The notes beneath the pieces were generated by a model, which was not told where the DNA came from, did no database searches, and saw nothing but the letters and a program-made list of their open reading frames with translations. Source: an uncultured Verrucomicrobia subdivision 3 bacterium (lineage in GTDB: Bacteria; Verrucomicrobiota; Verrucomicrobiae; Limisphaerales; UBA11358). Taken from it: DNA of 15,723 bases. The stretch lies in the NCBI GenBank assembly GCA_903921455.1, contig CAIXPZ010000197.1:1-15723 (forward strand), read 5' to 3'. Position 1 is the stretch's first letter. Each line of letters starts with the position of its first letter. Below, in pieces: positions 14,263 through 15,723 of this stretch. Made by a program: the position numbers and the translations under genes.

Positions 14263-14809
14263 CTGCGATTCGGTGAATGCCCTTACTGGCTACAATCTTA
14301 AATCCATCATGCTTTTCTCCGACCGAAAGCAAGTTCATCTCTTGATTGCGACGATTGACACCGTATTCTAACACCTCACCAAAAACAGCTAAATGGTCTC
14401 CCGATACTACTTTCTGTGTGATTCGCATTTGTATGTTCACCTTCGCTTGTTCGATTCCAGGAATTTTAATCCTAGAACTTGTATGAAGACGAAAATTACA
14501 GGCTTCAATTTTATTGATTTCTCGACCAGACTCTATGCCACAAAATAAAACCTCTTTTGCGAGTGTCTCACCAGGGATAGCAAGCACACACTCGGACGCA
14601 CTTTCCAAAAGGGTTCTGGTAAACGACTTTTCATACACCGCGAATGCCAGCATCGGCGGCTTGTATGACGAATGCATTGAGAAGCAAAGAGTAATTACAT
14701 TGAAACGCCGCGTGCCCGGAATTGGTAAAATACCCAAAACAATCCGGGATGGTTGGAAGTATTCCCTGAACTTCTGTCTGCCCATCGGTTCGAATAAAAT
14801 AGGATTCAT
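14252..14809 (-). CDS. Flavin reductase-like, FMN-binding split-barrel protein
   Basis: The protein has 185 residues from ATG 14809. The stretches NVITLCFSMHSSYKPPMLAF, FTRTLLESASECVLAIPG and LFCGIESGREINK follow the pattern of the flavin reductase/DIM6-NTAB family. There an N-terminal strand pair and the T/S-x-x-S region bind the FMN phosphate, and a late strand (HLAVFGEVLEYGV) closes the barrel. Such proteins are cytosolic and either reduce free flavin with NAD(P)H or bind FMN or haem. The redox partner is not evident here. The frame extends 12 codons upstream, but ATG 14809 avoids overlap with the preceding gene, which ends 16 bases away. Its place between a dUTPase-fold gene and a PglZ remnant is unusual for a flavin enzyme. 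Confidence 0.75.
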   Translation of the reverse strand: MNPILFEPMGRQKFREYFQPSRIVLGILPIPGTRRFNVITLCFSMHSSYKPPMLAFAVYEKSFTRTLLESASECVLAIPGETLAKEVLFCGIESGREINKIEACNFRLHTSSRIKIPGIEQAKVNIQMRITQKVVSGDHLAVFGEVLEYGVNRRNQEMNLLSVGEKHDGFKIVASKGIHRIAVIA

Positions 14810-14825
14810 GAGAATAATTTTTGCG

Positions 14826-15512
14826 TTAAATGTCAGCGGGAGCATCCCAAAGTCCCAACGATTGCAAAAAAGGTTTTGCCCATTTTTTCCAAATCCATTT
14901 CCGAGTGAAAAGCATGGTTATTGCCAAGATGGCAATGATCCCGACAGCTATATATTCCACAAATTTTTCTGCAAGGGCTTTTTTAACATCTTCTGGAACA
15001 TATTGCCAAAACCAAGGTAGTGTAGGAATTATCCGAGCAATCGTATAGCCCAGAACTAGAACGCCAACCACTGTTACAAAACGACGCATGCGTCGGATAG
15101 AATGTTCAAGAATGTTAATTCGTGATGCAGCATATTGGCGGCTCGCACCCGTAATAAAGGCGTGTTGAAAATGGGGTGGATCAACCAAATTTGAAACATC
15201 CTCTAATAATTTTGCGACCTGCTCATTATCATCCACCTTCACACCAGCTAAATCTGGTCTTTCAGGACGGCGTGGGAAAGAAGCGGGAAGCCGAACTTGG
15301 CCAGCCCCCTGGTGGACTCGTTCTGGCTTTCCGGATAACGCAAAAAATTGAATGCGTGCTAGGGGGTCGCCGGCTTTAAGATCAACTACCCGGCCAGAAT
15401 AATTACTTACCATCAACCAAAAATCACCTTGGAAGCCTGGGTCTGCGAAGGATGTTTCTGGCGATAATCCCAAACGATACAGATTCCCCACTGGAATTGT
15501 AAGAGCCATCAC
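14826..15512 (-). CDS. dUTPase/dCTP-deaminase-fold protein with two C-terminal membrane helices
   Basis: From the GTG at 15512 (or ATG 15509) the frame gives 228 residues. LSPETSFADPGFQG (16-29), WLMVSN (32-37) and LKAGDPLARIQF (45-56) match the core of the trimeric dUTPase/dCTP-deaminase fold, which binds pyrimidine deoxynucleotides. The position of the deaminase catalytic Glu (in LEL-N) is Met34, so deamination looks unlikely. A charged linker with a helix (90-142) leads to two hydrophobic helices (about 145-163 and 184-203) and a basic tail, so the protein is probably membrane-bound. The fold's first strands are encoded upstream of the first start codon (see 15513-15716), so this start is probably too short. 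It is the first gene of a leftward unit with the flavin-reductase-like gene. Confidence 0.7.
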   Translation of the reverse strand: MMALTIPVGNLYRLGLSPETSFADPGFQGDFWLMVSNYSGRVVDLKAGDPLARIQFFALSGKPERVHQGAGQVRLPASFPRRPERPDLAGVKVDDNEQVAKLLEDVSNLVDPPHFQHAFITGASRQYAASRINILEHSIRRMRRFVTVVGVLVLGYTIARIIPTLPWFWQYVPEDVKKALAEKFVEYIAVGIIAILAITMLFTRKWIWKKWAKPFLQSLGLWDAPADI

Positions 15513-15716
15513 GTTTGCTGGGATAACAAGTTGTTCAGTTGCGTAGATTTTGTAGGTTTCCCCCGGATTAATGGTGAATTTTTCGTATGCGGCTGACGGT
15601 CCACGCCTAGTTTCCGCCGATGGCCTATGAGACCATGGCCAGATGGAAACATCAAAAACTGAAACCGGCCAGCGACGTTTAACTTCTAAACAGCGGCAGC
15701 GATTGCTGGCAAAATT
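15513..15716 (-). other. In-frame coding-like extension without a start codon
   Basis: Read in the frame of the dUTPase-fold gene, these 68 codons are open and protein-like. They include VSVFDVSIWPW and, just before the GTG, FTINPGETYKIYATEQ and LVIPAN, which are exactly the strands expected ahead of the DPGF motif. There is no ATG, GTG or TTG, and an in-frame TAA sits at 15717-15719. Either a rare start is used, or a frameshift or junction has cut the N-terminus. Confidence 0.6.
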
Positions 15717-15723
15717 TTACCAA

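Noticed and set aside
14514..15020. Plus-strand frame of 168 codons
   Set aside because: It is antisense to the flavin-reductase-like and dUTPase-fold genes, both of which show family motifs on the minus strand.
1..15723. CRISPR array, tRNA or rRNA genes
   Set aside because: No regularly spaced repeats of CRISPR size and no tRNA- or rRNA-like segments were noticed on reading either strand; this was by eye, without a covariance search.

Overview
The window looks like bacterial chromosomal accessory DNA. The best guess for the source is a Verrucomicrobiota-like bacterium. This is an inference from the gene families and from repeat-like, hairpin-rich GC-rich spacers; there is no rRNA or other taxonomic marker here. 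I found no tRNA, rRNA or CRISPR array. No stretch over 300 bases lacks a gene; the largest spacers (4198-4374, 9318-9522, 10025-10224) are described below.

Left part (1-4197). The window opens inside a probable IS21-type insertion sequence, whose terminal region (about 1-138) runs straight into the 3' end of a small M41-like metalloprotease gene and appears to have cut it short. To its right, five leftward genes form one tightly packed cluster: SRAP/YedK (3490-4197), a HAD phosphatase fused to a uracil-DNA-glycosylase-like domain (2391-3416), a SplB-type radical SAM protein (1125-2318), a helix-turn-helix protein (491-1192) and the truncated metalloprotease. SRAP, the glycosylase-like domain and the SplB-like enzyme suggest a DNA-repair theme.

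Middle (4198-9317). A rightward pair of exported proteins of unknown function, a large lipoprotein and a coiled-coil secreted protein, sits in visibly lower-GC DNA. It ends tail-to-tail in the end of a leftward, very GC-rich Y-family DNA polymerase gene (dinB-like), which follows a small basic protein gene. The simplest reading is that the lipoprotein segment was inserted into a repair operon (small protein, dinB, yedK, HAD-UDG, radical SAM).

Right part (9523-15723). A pair of overlapping small leftward genes of unknown function is followed by a spacer full of inverted repeats. Then comes a rightward three-gene operon: an N6-adenine DNA methyltransferase-like protein, a protein with two separate GHKL ATPase domains plus a histidine-kinase-like H-box, and a receiver-like protein. 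The receiver gene is broken off mid-domain against the broken end of a leftward gene resembling the N-terminus of a PglZ-type phage-defence protein. Upstream of that remnant, in the same leftward unit, lie a flavin-reductase-like gene and a dUTPase/dCTP-deaminase-fold protein with two C-terminal membrane helices.

The region reads as a defence and repair island with several recombination scars. The best candidate for an undescribed system is the methyltransferase/dual-GHKL/receiver operon. The membrane-anchored dUTPase-fold protein is the second candidate.
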